Below, one piece after another: positions 44,231-52,873 of a DNA stretch of 64,000 nt. Both the position numbers and the translations under genes were made by a program. The notes below the pieces were generated by a model, which worked only from the letters and a program-made list of their open reading frames with translations, did no database searches and had not been told where the DNA came from. Source of the DNA: CAJXSD01 sp964633145 (GTDB lineage: Bacteria > Pseudomonadota > Alphaproteobacteria > Rhodobacterales > Rhodobacteraceae); NCBI GenBank assembly GCA_964633145.1, contig CAZWFE010000008.1, forward strand, positions 1-64,000, in the 5' to 3' direction. Numbering within the stretch: position 1 is the stretch's first letter; each line of letters begins with the position of its first letter.

Positions 44231-44305
44231 CGAATTGAAGCCTCGCCCTGCGGGCAGGTTTGTGATAGCCGTGGTATATCTGTAGCGCATAAAGAGGACG
44301 GCGTC

Positions 44306-44848
44306 TTGGATAAAACGCCAAATGATAAATGGGTCGCTTTGATCCGACGTATTAACCGTGACAAAGACGTGTCGGCCTTTGAAGTGTTGTTCGATCATTT
44401 TGCGCCGCGCGTGAAATCATTTTTGATGAAATCTGGCGCTGACAACACAATGGCCGAAGAATGCGCCCAAGAAGTAATGGCAACCGTTTGGCAAAAATCA
44501 CACCTGTTTGATCCAACACGCGCCAGTGCATCGACATGGATTTTCACCATCGCACGTAACAAAAAAATTGACGCACTGCGGAAATTAAAGCGTCCCGAGC
44601 CTGATGAATTAAGCTGGGGCGCAGAACACGAACCTGACCAAGAGGACGTGATCAGCCTGCAACAAGAAACCCAGCGCCTTGGCGCAGCACTATCAGAGCT
44701 GCCCCAAAAACAACGGGATTTATTGGAACAAGCCTTTTTTCATGAAAAATCGCACAGTGAAATTGCACAAGATACCGGTTTACCACTGGGCACGATCAAA
44801 TCGCGCATTAGATTGGCATTAGATAAACTGCGCCATAGTATGAGCTAG
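44306..44848 (+). CDS. rpoE: ECF sigma factor, RpoE/ChrR type (ECF11)
   Basis: 180 residues. Sigma-2 (FDHFAPRVKSFLMKSGADNTMAEECAQEV) and sigma-4 (LPQKQRDLLEQAFFHEKSHSEIAQDTGLPLGTIKSRIRLAL) regions are visible, separated by a short linker. It drives the response to singlet oxygen in Rhodobacter. I choose TTG 44306 because AAAGAGGAC precedes it at proper distance and the residual MDKTPNDKW matches the family's short N-terminus. The upstream ATG at 44204 would add 34 residues with two Cys. The chrR gene starts 11 bases after the stop, as in known pairs. Confidence 0.88.
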   Translation: MDKTPNDKWVALIRRINRDKDVSAFEVLFDHFAPRVKSFLMKSGADNTMAEECAQEVMATVWQKSHLFDPTRASASTWIFTIARNKKIDALRKLKRPEPDELSWGAEHEPDQEDVISLQQETQRLGAALSELPQKQRDLLEQAFFHEKSHSEIAQDTGLPLGTIKSRIRLALDKLRHSMS

Positions 44849-44858
44849 AACAAATAAG

Positions 44859-45509
44859 ATGAAGATGAACAAACCCATATCGCATCACCTAACGGACCAA
44901 GATTTGCTGGATTACTCGACCGGCAAACTAGAAGAGTCGTTTGCTTTGGCAGCAGCGGTCCATGTATCCGTATGTGATCAATGTCGTGCAACTTTGGACA
45001 GTTTTGACGCAATCGGCGGCACCGTTCTTGAAAATTCATCGCATCAAGAAATGTCGCAGGGATCCTTTGATAAAACAATGGCTCTGATCAGCGCGCTACC
45101 ATCGACCAAGGTTACGCGCAAAGAACCATCAAACCTGCCAGATGCCTTGGCCGGCTATATTGGCAAATCGTTGGATGACATTAAATGGACACCCATCGGC
45201 ATGGGTGTGAAACAAAAAATCCTGCACACAGGTGACACCGGAACGGCGCGTATGCTGTATATTCCTGCGGGAACGGCTGTGCCTGATCACGGACACAAGG
45301 GGCGGGAATGGACATTGGTATTACAAGGTGCATTTTTCGATGAAACCGGCCATTTCGGACCCGGCGACATCGAAATTGCGGATCCGACTGTCGAACACAC
45401 GCCCACGGCTGCGGCGGGTGATGCCTGTATCTGTCTGGCCGTCACCGATGCGCCATTGCGGTTTTCAGGAATTCTGCACCGTTTGGTACAACCGCTATTG
45501 CGGATCTAA
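44859..45509 (+). CDS. chrR: Anti-sigma factor ChrR, zinc/cupin type
   Basis: 216 residues. Inhibits RpoE until singlet oxygen or organic hydroperoxide is sensed. The N-terminal anti-sigma domain carries the Zn ligands H10, H35, C39, C42 (H-x3-C-x2-C, HVSVCDQC). The C-terminal cupin carries H144, H146, E150 and H180, with C190 and C192. These correspond with constant offsets to the ligands known in Rhodobacter sphaeroides ChrR (H6/H31/C35/C38 and H141/H143/E147/H177, C187/C189). The full ligand set suggests a functional sensor. The start could also be M3 (44865). Its stop overlaps the convergent phosphatase by 15 bases. Confidence 0.93.
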   Translation: MKMNKPISHHLTDQDLLDYSTGKLEESFALAAAVHVSVCDQCRATLDSFDAIGGTVLENSSHQEMSQGSFDKTMALISALPSTKVTRKEPSNLPDALAGYIGKSLDDIKWTPIGMGVKQKILHTGDTGTARMLYIPAGTAVPDHGHKGREWTLVLQGAFFDETGHFGPGDIEIADPTVEHTPTAAAGDACICLAVTDAPLRFSGILHRLVQPLLRI

Positions 45510-46277
45510 GGCGGCAATCAAGTCGCGGTGTGGGGCGGGTGCGCCCGCCACGATACCGCGCGTTTTGGGCCATTTTGCATTGAACTGAATTGCTGTCCCA
45601 TATTTGTCGGACACAGCACCCCCTGCCATTTCAATCAACAACGCACCAGCAGCAATATCCCATTCCCAGCTATCGCGCAGGGTTAGCATGGCATCATAGC
45701 GACCCTGCGCAACCAATGCCATGCGATAGGCCAATGAGGGACGGAAATGCCGGGAAAATTCAGGGCACTTTTGGTTTTTCCAATGCTCAGCTGACATTGC
45801 TGGACGTGTTGTGATAACGCGGGCGCCGGTGATGGTTTCAGCCGCACTGACCCGCAAAGCGTCGTTGTTCACAAACGCCCCTACATCACGATCCGCCGTA
45901 TACATTAAATCCAATAACGGAACATAAACCACAGCCGTTTGAATGCGCCCGTGTTTTGCAATCGCCAACGAATGCGCCCAAGTGCGTTCACCCGCCACAA
46001 AGGATCGCGTCCCATCCAAGGGATCAATGATGAAACAATAATCACAGGTCAGCCGATCGGACGTATCTGGCGTTTCCTCGGACAGCCAGCCATAGTCGGG
46101 ACGCTGCGCCATCAGGGTCGATTTCAACATCTTATCGATTTGCAAATCCGCCTGCGTTACAGGGCCAGCATTATCGTCTTTGTCCCAAACCTCATAACTT
46201 TGGCCCCAGAATCCGGTGGCAATATCGCCGGCCGCGCGGGCAGCTTGGATCAACAGGGACAGGTCAGTTTCCGGCAA
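45495..46277 (-). CDS. Inositol monophosphatase / CysQ-like phosphatase
   Basis: 260 residues. Metal-binding motifs are visible: LSEETPDT, IDPLDGTRSFVAGERTWAHSLA (the DPLDGT motif) and WEWDIAAGALLIEMAGG. The -FVAGERTWAHS segment is close to 3'(2'),5'-bisphosphate nucleotidase (CysQ) and histidinol-phosphatase-type proteins, so either role is possible. It overlaps the pmbA stop by 14 bases at its 5' end and the chrR stop by 15 bases at its 3' end. The first is a co-directional coupling, the second a convergent overlap. Confidence 0.82.
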   Translation of the reverse strand: MPETDLSLLIQAARAAGDIATGFWGQSYEVWDKDDNAGPVTQADLQIDKMLKSTLMAQRPDYGWLSEETPDTSDRLTCDYCFIIDPLDGTRSFVAGERTWAHSLAIAKHGRIQTAVVYVPLLDLMYTADRDVGAFVNNDALRVSAAETITGARVITTRPAMSAEHWKNQKCPEFSRHFRPSLAYRMALVAQGRYDAMLTLRDSWEWDIAAGALLIEMAGGAVSDKYGTAIQFNAKWPKTRGIVAGAPAPHRDLIAALDPQ

Positions 46278-47607
46278 TCTTCATCCCCTCAACCAGCAGG
46301 GACGGCACAACGCCCGACAAATGCTGGCGCGCATCATTGGCGGGTACGATGGATCGCAACATATCGCGCAGATTGCCTGCAATGGTTAATTCGTTCACAG
46401 GATAGGCGATTTCGCCGTTTTCCACCCAAAATCCGGATGCACCGCGCGAATAATCGCCCGTGTTGGGATTGATCGTCGATCCGATCATGGACGTGACCAG
46501 TAACCCCGTACCCATATCACGCAATAATTCATCACGCGTGACAGTGCCTGGCGTCAGGGCAACGTTCCAATTCGATGGGCTTGGCCCACTGGAGACCCCA
46601 CGCGCAGCATTCGCGGTCGAGGCCATCCCCAATTTACGCGCATTGGCCAAATCCAATGTCCAGCCCTGCAATACGCCATCACGCACAATATCACGGCGCT
46701 GGGTGGCCAAACCTTCGGCATCAAACAGACGCGATCCGGAAATGCGCGGTCTGTGCGGGTCTTCGACCACGGACAGATGCGATGGCAACACCTGTTTGCC
46801 CAAATCATCGATCAACCATGATGATCCACGCGCAATCGCTGCACCATTCACCGCGGACAACAAATGCCCGATCAGACTGGACGAAATGCGTTCATCAAAC
46901 ACCACGGGATAGGTTCCAGTTGACGGCCTGCGGGCATCCAATCGCGCTAGCGCACGCTCGGCAGCGGATCGGCCAATGTCCATACTGGCGCGCAGTTCGC
47001 TGCCATAGACACGGCTGTCACCGTCATAGTCACGTTCCATACCCGCACCTTGGCCTGCGATGGCCATACAGGATACGGACCGCGTGGTCCGTTTATACCC
47101 ACCGGAAAAACCATTGGTCGCCGCCAGATAAATGTTGGATGCACTATAACCTGCACCGGCTTCCACTTGGGAAATGCCGGCATGGTCCAATGCCGCTTGC
47201 TCGGCCTCGCGGGCATCGCGTTCTAGGGCTGCGGGATCAGGTTCATCAGATGGATCGCATAAATCCAACGCCGCCGCATCCCACGATGTGGCCAATTGCG
47301 CGGGATCGGCCAGACCTGCATAGGCATCTGTTGGTGCCTCATGTGCCATGGCAATCGCACGGTCGGCCATAATGCGCAGAGTATCGTCGCGCACATCAGA
47401 CCCCGACACAATCGCGGTTTTCCCATCCTTGAACACGCGCAGGCCGATGTCGACCCCTTCGGAGCGTTCGGCATGTTCCAATTCTGCCTGACGCACCTCG
47501 ATGGAAATTGACGTGCCTTGGATGGCGACGGCATCTGCATGATCTGCCCCCGCTTTGCGGGCCATATCCAAAAGGGATTGGGTGATCGTTTGCAATGAAT
47601 GCTGCAT
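46264..47607 (-). CDS. pmbA: PmbA/TldD family metalloprotease-like protein
   Basis: 447 residues of the TldD/PmbA (TldE) family. Typical features are the early RQAELEHAERSEGVDIGLRVFKDGKTAIVSG region, the DLCDPSDEPD patch and the C-terminal NTGDYSRGASGFWVENGEIAYPVNE. The HExxxH zinc motif of TldD is not seen, which fits PmbA/TldE, the non-catalytic partner. In E. coli the pair matures microcin B17 and degrades CcdA. No tldD is nearby. It overlaps the phosphatase gene by 14 bases. Confidence 0.9.
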   Translation of the reverse strand: MQHSLQTITQSLLDMARKAGADHADAVAIQGTSISIEVRQAELEHAERSEGVDIGLRVFKDGKTAIVSGSDVRDDTLRIMADRAIAMAHEAPTDAYAGLADPAQLATSWDAAALDLCDPSDEPDPAALERDAREAEQAALDHAGISQVEAGAGYSASNIYLAATNGFSGGYKRTTRSVSCMAIAGQGAGMERDYDGDSRVYGSELRASMDIGRSAAERALARLDARRPSTGTYPVVFDERISSSLIGHLLSAVNGAAIARGSSWLIDDLGKQVLPSHLSVVEDPHRPRISGSRLFDAEGLATQRRDIVRDGVLQGWTLDLANARKLGMASTANAARGVSSGPSPSNWNVALTPGTVTRDELLRDMGTGLLVTSMIGSTINPNTGDYSRGASGFWVENGEIAYPVNELTIAGNLRDMLRSIVPANDARQHLSGVVPSLLVEGMKIAGN

Positions 47608-47673
47608 GTCTGCCTCGCGCGTTGATATCCCCCTATGACCTAGTCAGTCCCCCGACAAAAGGCAAGTGTAAGC

Positions 47674-49185
47674 CTAGCGCAAGCGTTGTCCATTGGCATA
47701 CAAGGACCCGTCTGGCTTGACCTCAAGATCGGATGTCAGTTCATCGTCGCCTGTTGGGGTCAAAAACGCACCCATCATCATGCGGCCCATGAACACCTGA
47801 TCCGATGGCACCAACCCAGAACTGACCAAATCGTCCAGCGCCTTGTTCAATCCTGTGACGGTAAATGTCACGCGCCCCTCGGGGCGGGGAAACCCGTCAA
47901 AGGTGCGCAGATCATTGTTATCAAGGGTGAATTCCCCCTGCCCCAACAAACGCGCGCCCAGGCCAGCAATTGTCAAATTGTTCAATGCCAGACTGTTTAG
48001 CTGCCCAATGTCAGCGGGATCGATTTCCTCGCCCATCTGTTCCAAATCAAACAGGTTGACCCCCAACACCCCAGCCCCCGACAGGTTCAGCGCCAAATCC
48101 AGCGGGCTACGATCCAATGCGCCCATCGGATCGAACATGGACCACACCGTTTCAGGCAGCGTCAATCCCTGCATGGCCCAAGCCAGATCAAAGGATTGTT
48201 CATCCTGTGCCGCCCCGATGGGGATGTCCATGTTATAGGTGATCCCCGCGATCCGACCGCTGACCGGCACAGGTGTTTCGGGGACCACCAAATCAAATTC
48301 GATCCCCTTGGATCCCCCCTGCACCACAGCGGTTTTCGGCGAAATGGCGGATGTCCATTCGCCCGATCCTTGGCGGAATGCAAATTGTCCATTGGATTGC
48401 GTGTCATTGAACCGCACGGACACGTCCAACCCCTGATGGGTCACCGCCGATGTCAAAGACATTCCTGCTGCCAAGGCTGGGCCCACATCGGCGCGATTTG
48501 CCCCATAGGGTACGTTGGATTGTTCCGCATAGGTCATTCCATCCAAACGGATCAAAGCATCAAATTCGGCATTTTCGGACGGATCATCAAAGGTCAATGC
48601 AAAATCAGCCCGTTCCATCGTCGCATTGGTGGTCCGCTGCGTGGTGTCACCAGATTTCACCACCATGGTTCCCTGCAACCCTTTGATCGTGACAAACCCA
48701 CCTATATCCAAGTCCTGCATATCAGGGTCGGTAAGGTTTGTATCGACAATCGACATGCCATAGTTGTCGATATCATAGACGTAATGCAATTCTTGGCCAC
48801 GGTCTTGGACATAGGTGCCATTACCCTGCACGCGCTGTTCAAATGTGATGGAATTTCGTTGTGCTCCATCCATGATCTCTAGCTGCATTTTCATACGTTC
48901 GGGGAATTGGATATCCACGCGATTTGGCCCAGATTGCACAAAATCAATCGCACTGCCACGCAGGGAAATCGCGATATCCCCTTCGGGCAGGGATTGCGTT
49001 AAAATCATATCCTCAACAGCTAATGTGCCCGATACTTGGGATACGGTGGCCTGAACGTTATAGCCATATTCCTGTAACTGGGTGCGCATATCACCCCAGA
49101 CTTGGGTATTTGTAATATCGGCATAGGCGGGGCCACTGAAAACCGCGCAGATTGCTATAATTGATGCTTGTACCTTAAATCCCAT
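47674..49185 (-). CDS. Exported DUF2125 family protein
   Basis: 503 residues. A signal peptide (residues 1-22, cleavage near AYA-DI) is followed by a long Thr/Asp-rich beta region, ITNTQVWGDMRTQLQEYGYNVQA onwards, matching the DUF2125 family of alphaproteobacteria. No catalytic motif is seen. The ATG at 49185 (after TAGGGTGG) yields the signal peptide; a GTG at 49194 is an alternative with three extra residues. Its function is unknown; the location suggests a periplasmic or outer-membrane-associated protein. Confidence 0.8.
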   Translation of the reverse strand: MGFKVQASIIAICAVFSGPAYADITNTQVWGDMRTQLQEYGYNVQATVSQVSGTLAVEDMILTQSLPEGDIAISLRGSAIDFVQSGPNRVDIQFPERMKMQLEIMDGAQRNSITFEQRVQGNGTYVQDRGQELHYVYDIDNYGMSIVDTNLTDPDMQDLDIGGFVTIKGLQGTMVVKSGDTTQRTTNATMERADFALTFDDPSENAEFDALIRLDGMTYAEQSNVPYGANRADVGPALAAGMSLTSAVTHQGLDVSVRFNDTQSNGQFAFRQGSGEWTSAISPKTAVVQGGSKGIEFDLVVPETPVPVSGRIAGITYNMDIPIGAAQDEQSFDLAWAMQGLTLPETVWSMFDPMGALDRSPLDLALNLSGAGVLGVNLFDLEQMGEEIDPADIGQLNSLALNNLTIAGLGARLLGQGEFTLDNNDLRTFDGFPRPEGRVTFTVTGLNKALDDLVSSGLVPSDQVFMGRMMMGAFLTPTGDDELTSDLEVKPDGSLYANGQRLR

Positions 49186-49319
49186 AGTGGCCACCCTACC
49201 TAATTAAATCTGATACTAAGGTGGGGACTAATTCCGACCACGTCAACCCACAACACGGGTTGCACCACCGGACTATGTGCCGCATACATTTGGCACCAAC
49301 ATTAAAAAACGGACAGATC

Positions 49320-50072
49320 ATGGGCGATTTCAAACAACACACAGTGATCATCACCGGGGCCAGTCGCGGCATCGGCGCCGCCACAGCCCGCGAATTTGCG
49401 GCACTGGGGGCAAATGTTGTCGTCACCGCACGCAGCGGTGATGATATTGGCGCATTGGCCGCCGATATTGGACCGCAAGCCATGGCGATTGCGGGGGATA
49501 TTGGCGATCCTGACTTTGCCCCACAGTTGGTGGCCCGCGCCATGGACACCTTTGGACGTATTGATATTTTGATCAACAATGCCGCCGCACTGCACCCGAT
49601 TGCGCGGATGGCCGAGGCAGATGTTGCCCAATGGTCCGCGCTGATTGATACAAATGTTAAGGGCGTGTTTTACGCCAATCGCGCCGTGTTGCCCCATATG
49701 ATCGCCCAAGGCGGCGGCACGATCCTAACCGTTTCATCAGGGGCCGCCCATAGCGCACTTGAGGGCTGGTCTGCCTATTGCGCATCCAAAGCAGCGGCCG
49801 CCATGATCACCCTTTCGCTGCATGCCGAATATCACGCCCAAGGCATCCGTGCCATGGGCCTGTCGCCCGGAACGGTCGCCACACAAATGCAGCGCGATAT
49901 CAAAGCATCGGGCATAAACCCTGTCAGCGAATTGGAATGGTCCGACCACATCCCACCCGAATGGCCCGCCCGCGCCATGGCGTGGATGTGTGGCAATGTG
50001 CGCGATGATTTGGCCGGCATGGAAATTTCCCTGCGCGATGAAAACATCCGCCGCGCCATTGGATTGATATAA
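49320..50072 (+). CDS. Short-chain dehydrogenase/reductase (FabG-like)
   Basis: 250 residues. Dinucleotide motif IITGASRGIGAATA, INNAAAL for NNAG, the catalytic Ser in VSSGAAHSA and Tyr-Lys in AYCASKAAAAM are visible. The fold and length match classical SDRs of fatty acid or sugar metabolism; the substrate is unassigned. The ATG at 49320 gives the family N-terminus; the longer in-frame start at 49221 overlaps upstream non-coding sequence. The enoyl-CoA hydratase gene follows 23 bases after its stop, suggesting an operon for acyl or hydroxyacyl compounds. Confidence 0.87.
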   Translation: MGDFKQHTVIITGASRGIGAATAREFAALGANVVVTARSGDDIGALAADIGPQAMAIAGDIGDPDFAPQLVARAMDTFGRIDILINNAAALHPIARMAEADVAQWSALIDTNVKGVFYANRAVLPHMIAQGGGTILTVSSGAAHSALEGWSAYCASKAAAAMITLSLHAEYHAQGIRAMGLSPGTVATQMQRDIKASGINPVSELEWSDHIPPEWPARAMAWMCGNVRDDLAGMEISLRDENIRRAIGLI

Positions 50073-50095
50073 AGGCACAGACATAGGAAACCGCG

Positions 50096-50713
50096 ATGAT
50101 TGATTTGACAAAATCCGAAACGGGCGTCTGGACCGTCACCATCAACCGCCCAGACAAAGCCAACAGTCTGACACCCGACATGTTGACCGACCTGCGCGAT
50201 ATTGCCCGCGATGCCCAATCAGCGCGCGGATTTATCATCACAGGCGCGGGCCGCGTATTTTCCGCAGGGGCCGATTTGGACGCCGCGCGCGCAGGGTTGG
50301 CCACGTCACCCCTGTGGGAGGAGCTATCATCCGCCATCGCCGCCCTGCCCTGTCTGTCTGTGGCCGCCCTGAACGGGACCCTCGCGGGCGGTGCGAATGG
50401 TATGGCACTGGCCTGTGATATCCGCATCGCGGTTCAGGGGGCCAAGGTGTTCTATCCCGTGATGAAACTGGGATACATGCCCCAACCGTCAGACCCGCGC
50501 CGCATGGCCGCGCTGATCGGACCGGCGCGTACCAAAATGATCCTGATGGCCGGTCAAAAAATCACCACGGATGAGGCGTTTAACTATGGCCTGATCGATC
50601 GGATTGTCGATGCAGATGCGCTGATCGACCATGCGCATGAACTGATCGCTGACAGCGCAGCCGCTGACCCCAGCTTGGTCACGGCAATCCAACAGATGAT
50701 CGAAAACGCCTAA
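50096..50713 (+). CDS. Enoyl-CoA hydratase/isomerase family protein (short)
   Basis: 205 residues, shorter than the usual 255-260. The core oxyanion-hole motifs are visible as FSAGADLDAAR and LAGGANGMALACDIRIA, and the C-terminal MAGQKITTDEAFNYGLID segment is present. The last 40-50 residues common in crotonases are missing, so trimer packing or activity may differ. The ATG at 50096 lies behind GGAAACCGCG. Its co-directional neighbour is the SDR 23 bases upstream. Confidence 0.82.
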   Translation: MIDLTKSETGVWTVTINRPDKANSLTPDMLTDLRDIARDAQSARGFIITGAGRVFSAGADLDAARAGLATSPLWEELSSAIAALPCLSVAALNGTLAGGANGMALACDIRIAVQGAKVFYPVMKLGYMPQPSDPRRMAALIGPARTKMILMAGQKITTDEAFNYGLIDRIVDADALIDHAHELIADSAAADPSLVTAIQQMIENA

Positions 50714-50732
50714 AACCCGTTCGGCGCTGGAT

Positions 50733-51032
50733 TCATCCGCGCCGCTTGCGCATGCCGCCTGTGGTTTTCGACAAAAACGCAGGCGGACGCTTGGCGACCC
50801 ATGCCGCGAACTTGGCCAACCTAGGATGGGCGCGCAATGCATCAATGGTGGCGTAATCACGGGCCAATTCGGCCTCGGTCAGGGTGGCGTGAATTTCTTT
50901 GTGACAGATATGGTGCAACAACACCGTTGGCCCACCCTTGCCGCCCTTTAGCTTGGGGATCAGGTGGTGCAGGCTTTGCGGCACGTCGGCGGGAATGGGC
51001 CGCGTGCATAGGGGGCAGATCGGATCGCTCAT
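50733..51032 (-). CDS. Small HNH endonuclease-like protein
   Basis: 99 residues. The metal-binding Cys pair CPLC near residue 6, followed by HHLIPKLKGG and the HHICHKEIH segment, fit a compact HNH (beta-beta-alpha) fold. It ends in a basic tail (GGMRKRRG). There is no phage, methylase or toxin-antitoxin gene beside it, so it is probably a stand-alone nuclease or a domesticated one. It converges with the enoyl-CoA hydratase gene, whose stop is 19 bases away. Confidence 0.8.
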   Translation of the reverse strand: MSDPICPLCTRPIPADVPQSLHHLIPKLKGGKGGPTVLLHHICHKEIHATLTEAELARDYATIDALRAHPRLAKFAAWVAKRPPAFLSKTTGGMRKRRG

Positions 51033-51123
51033 TCCCTAAATCTGGTCGGATTTCACAAAAAATCAAGCAGTGGCCATCGCACCCGATATCGCATAGATTG
51101 CTCCAAAGACACGGGGAAACGAC

Positions 51124-52305
51124 ATGGCAAAAACAGCACTGGTGATTGGCGGCGGCCCCGCGGGTTTAATGGCGGCCCAAGAATTGCTGGCCCATGGCCT
51201 GTCTGTCCAACTGACCGATGCCATGCCGACACTGGGGCGCAAATTTCTGATGGCGGGGAAATCGGGACTGAACCTGACCAAGGATGAAACACCCCCACTG
51301 TGCCTGAGCCACTATGACACCGATCGCCTGTCGCCGATGATCCACGACTTTGGCCCGCGCGATGTGATGGATTGGGCCAACGCACTGGGTGCGGATGTTT
51401 ATACCGGATCAACCGGCCGTGTGTTCCCCAAGGTTGGCAAAGCGTCCCCGCTGCTGCGCGCATGGATTGCACAGCTGGTGTCCCAAGGTCTGGACATTCG
51501 CACGAAATGGCGATTGACCAATACTGACGGTCGGTCATTTGCATTTGAAACACCGAATGGCATGCAAACCATCACGCCCGATGTCACCATACTGGCCCTA
51601 GGCGGGGCCAGTTGGGCACGGCTGGGATCAGACGGCACATGGCCTGCGATATTGCCAAATGTGGCCACCGAACCCTTTGTCCCATCAAACTGTGCCTTTG
51701 CCATCGACTGGTCGGACCATATGCAGAAATTTCTGGGACAGCCCATCAAATCCATTGCGATGCGCGCAGGCGCGCTGGCCAGTCGTGGCGAAATCATCCT
51801 GTCCGCCAAAGGGATTGAGGGCGGCGGCATATACCCCCTGTCCCCCGCATTGCGACACGGGGAACGATTGATCATCGACCTGATGCCCGATTGGAAGGCC
51901 GATAAAATCACGACCGCCTTGGCACGCCCAAGGGGGAAAAACAGCCTGTCGAACCACATTCGCAAAACCCTGAAACTGGACCCTGCCAAATTGGCAATTA
52001 TCCGCGAATTTTGGGGACCACTGCCCCATTCGCCCGAAATTCTGGCCCAAGTCATCAAGGGGCTGACCCTGCCCCCCCTAGCCCCGCGCCCCATGGACGA
52101 AGCGATTTCGACGGCTGGCGGCGTCACATGGGATGCGCTAGATGATGGGCTGATGATCCGCGCCCTGCCCGGCGTTTTTGCGGCCGGTGAAATGATTGAC
52201 TGGGATGCGCCAACGGGCGGCTATTTACTGACGGCCTGCTTTGCCACGGGGAAATGGGCGGGGGCCCATGCGGCACGTTATGCCATCACGGGCGGGTCGC
52301 AATAA
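51124..52305 (+). CDS. NAD(P)/FAD-dependent oxidoreductase (HI0933/BaiN-like)
   Basis: 393 residues. N-terminal FAD motif ALVIGGGPAGLMAAQEL and the family-specific GRKFLMAGKSGLNLT are visible. The C-terminal FAD loop GVFAAGEMIDWDAPTGGYLLTACFATG is the characteristic end of HI0933-type flavoproteins. Substrate unknown. The 3' end overlaps the convergent GST gene by 20 bases. The ATG at 51124 is preceded by GGGGAAACGAC. Confidence 0.9.
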   Translation: MAKTALVIGGGPAGLMAAQELLAHGLSVQLTDAMPTLGRKFLMAGKSGLNLTKDETPPLCLSHYDTDRLSPMIHDFGPRDVMDWANALGADVYTGSTGRVFPKVGKASPLLRAWIAQLVSQGLDIRTKWRLTNTDGRSFAFETPNGMQTITPDVTILALGGASWARLGSDGTWPAILPNVATEPFVPSNCAFAIDWSDHMQKFLGQPIKSIAMRAGALASRGEIILSAKGIEGGGIYPLSPALRHGERLIIDLMPDWKADKITTALARPRGKNSLSNHIRKTLKLDPAKLAIIREFWGPLPHSPEILAQVIKGLTLPPLAPRPMDEAISTAGGVTWDALDDGLMIRALPGVFAAGEMIDWDAPTGGYLLTACFATGKWAGAHAARYAITGGSQ

Positions 52306-52873
52306 CGCTGTCGCGTGTGGATTGCGCCCCGACCCATGCCATGACATCGGGGGACAATTTGCCCAAACGGTCCGCTGGCATCAACCCGCGATGCTGGGCC
52401 ATTTCAATCGCAACGGCTAGGGTCACACCCGCGAAATTCCATGCCTGACAGACCAAGGCATTCGCATCCAGCCACCGCAATGCCTGTTCTGCGCGGTGGC
52501 ATTCGTATTCAATTACGTTGGCATCGCGCAGGCGGACATCACGTTTCAATTCGCGCGCCCAGACGGCCAATCCATCCAGCAGCCCCATCACCACATGGCG
52601 ATAGGTTTGCTGCAACGGCGTTTCACGGCCCAACCATCCCCCGCCATAGGTGTCCTCGAAATAGCCCACAATATCGCGCGTATCAGCAATCAACCGCCCC
52701 CGCACCACCAAGGCCGGCACACGCGCCACAGGCGAAATTTCAAAAAAATCACTGTCCACGACGCGCTTGGTTGCAATAACTTCGTCTAGGTCATCAATCG
52801 CCCCACAATCGCGCGCAATAATCCGTGTGATCCGTGCATAGGGTGATGTGGGGCTGATATACAGCGTGATCAT
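52286..52873 (-). CDS. Glutathione S-transferase family protein (copy 1)
   Basis: 195 residues. Thioredoxin-like N-terminal domain (LYISPTSPYARITRI, then RVPALVV) and helical C-terminal domain. The active-site Ser/Tyr is not certain (SPTSPYAR). It overlaps the second GST gene by 4 bases, so the two are co-transcribed and may form a heterodimer. The ATG at 52873 is the start of the conserved MITLYISP; the longer in-frame start overlaps the neighbour. Its 3' end runs 20 bases into the convergent flavoprotein gene. Confidence 0.82.
   Translation of the reverse strand: MITLYISPTSPYARITRIIARDCGAIDDLDEVIATKRVVDSDFFEISPVARVPALVVRGRLIADTRDIVGYFEDTYGGGWLGRETPLQQTYRHVVMGLLDGLAVWARELKRDVRLRDANVIEYECHRAEQALRWLDANALVCQAWNFAGVTLAVAIEMAQHRGLMPADRLGKLSPDVMAWVGAQSTRDSVIATRP

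Noticed and set aside
44204..44305. Upstream ATG start for the sigma factor gene
   Set aside because: It lacks a ribosome-binding site and adds a non-conserved 34-residue Cys-containing extension; TTG 44306 is better supported.
46575..47372. Long plus-strand open frame opposite pmbA
   Set aside because: The translation is rich in His, Arg, Pro and Cys as expected of an antisense frame, and the minus-strand gene matches a known family over its full length.
48196..48882. Plus-strand open frame opposite the DUF2125 gene
   Set aside because: The composition is that of a shadow frame and no domain or start signal is visible.
50733..51032. HNH protein as part of a mobile element or defence system
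   Set aside because: There are no terminal repeats, phage, integrase, methylase or toxin genes nearby; flanking genes are housekeeping-type.
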